A stretch of 6,304 nt of DNA from NCBI GenBank assembly GCA_027079895.1, contig JALWUZ010000282.1, positions 1 to 6,304 on the forward strand, read 5' to 3'. The stretch comes from Anaerolineae bacterium (GTDB taxonomy: Bacteria > Chloroflexota > Anaerolineae > B4-G1). The position numbers were made by a program, and so were the translations under genes. The notes below the pieces were generated by a model, which made no database searches, was not told where the DNA came from, and was given only the letters and a program-made list of their open reading frames with translations. The first letter of the stretch is position 1, and the number at the start of each line of letters is the position of its first letter. Positions 6,165 through 6,304 of this stretch are shown piece by piece.

Positions 6165-6304
6165 AGACCTCTTGCAGAAGTCATGTGACGGCGAGCTCGA
6201 GGTTATGGATGGCAGCGATCAAGTTGAAACGCAATCCGAAACGCTTCCTACGATTACGGTACCGCTCGCTCAGAATGCGAAAGACCTTCAATCTACCGAT
6301 AATG
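6165..6304 (-). mobile_element. IS5-type insertion sequence, right end, partial
   Basis: The element starts where identity to the RHS core stops. Its first bases, AGACCTCTTGCAGAAGTC (6165-6182), are a plausible terminal inverted repeat and lie against the transposase stop codon, a compact layout usual for this family. The left end and the target duplication are outside the window. The last shared bases (TACT) or a CTAG at 6163-6166 may belong to the target site, so the boundary is uncertain by a few bases. Confidence 0.8.
6181..6304 (-). CDS. IS5-family transposase, C-terminal 40 residues
   Basis: Read on the minus strand from the right edge, the frame gives IIGRLKVFRILSERYRNRR and then KRFGLRFNLIAAIHNLELAV, ending in TGA at 6183-6181. 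The pattern RxLxERYRNRRKRFGLRFNLIAxIxNxEL is the C-terminal end of DDE transposases of the IS5 family, including the helix after the catalytic glutamate. The catalytic residues lie in the missing part or outside the window. The 40 residues visible show no frameshift or internal stop, so the copy may be intact. It is transcribed toward the RHS locus. Confidence 0.85.
   Translation of the reverse strand, partial: IIGRLKVFRILSERYRNRRKRFGLRFNLIAAIHNLELAVT

Overview
The window holds one dominant gene: a YD-repeat (RHS-type) polymorphic-toxin-like protein of about 1,800 residues on the + strand (127-5526). It is followed after 11 bases by a small gene for a predicted membrane-anchored or lipoprotein-like product (5538-6017). 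Both ends look damaged by mobile DNA. The organism is most likely a member of the Chloroflexota (Anaerolineae-like). The RHS core is of the style common there (DLFTG...YPLDIPGG, GMGWNLDVGYIAREI, LRLYDYGARMYSPSLGRF), and it carries an internal YLPLVARN motif of the kind often seen in secreted Chloroflexota proteins. This assignment rests on remembered family style, not on a search.

Layout. Bases 1-126 are AT-richer and hold the start of a minus-strand reading frame that runs off the left edge, followed by what may be an insertion-sequence end. The RHS frame opens at a stop codon at 115-117, with no signal peptide and no ribosome binding site. The RHS gene therefore looks 5'-truncated, possibly by the element on its left. 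From 127 to about 4854 the gene is GC-rich. It encodes a stalk-like start, the RHS N-terminal domain, a long run of YD repeats and the conserved 3' core ending in the hallmark PLKFIDPTGY. From 4855 the composition drops sharply in GC, and an unrelated tip of 223 residues begins. The small gene that follows is similarly AT-rich.

After an 85-base gap, a 62-base perfect copy of the 3' part of the RHS core (4562-4623) reappears at 6103-6164. It is cut off by the end of an IS5-type insertion sequence, whose transposase C-terminus lies on the minus strand at 6181-6304.

How it fits together. The arrangement of core, AT-rich tip, AT-rich small gene and displaced core fragment matches the known way RHS loci swap C-terminal toxin and immunity cassettes by recombination in the conserved core. 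The tip is therefore a candidate effector domain and the small protein its candidate immunity partner. Neither biochemical activity can be named from the sequence. The two 62-base direct repeats, 1,541 bases apart, would in principle allow loss or exchange of the cassette.
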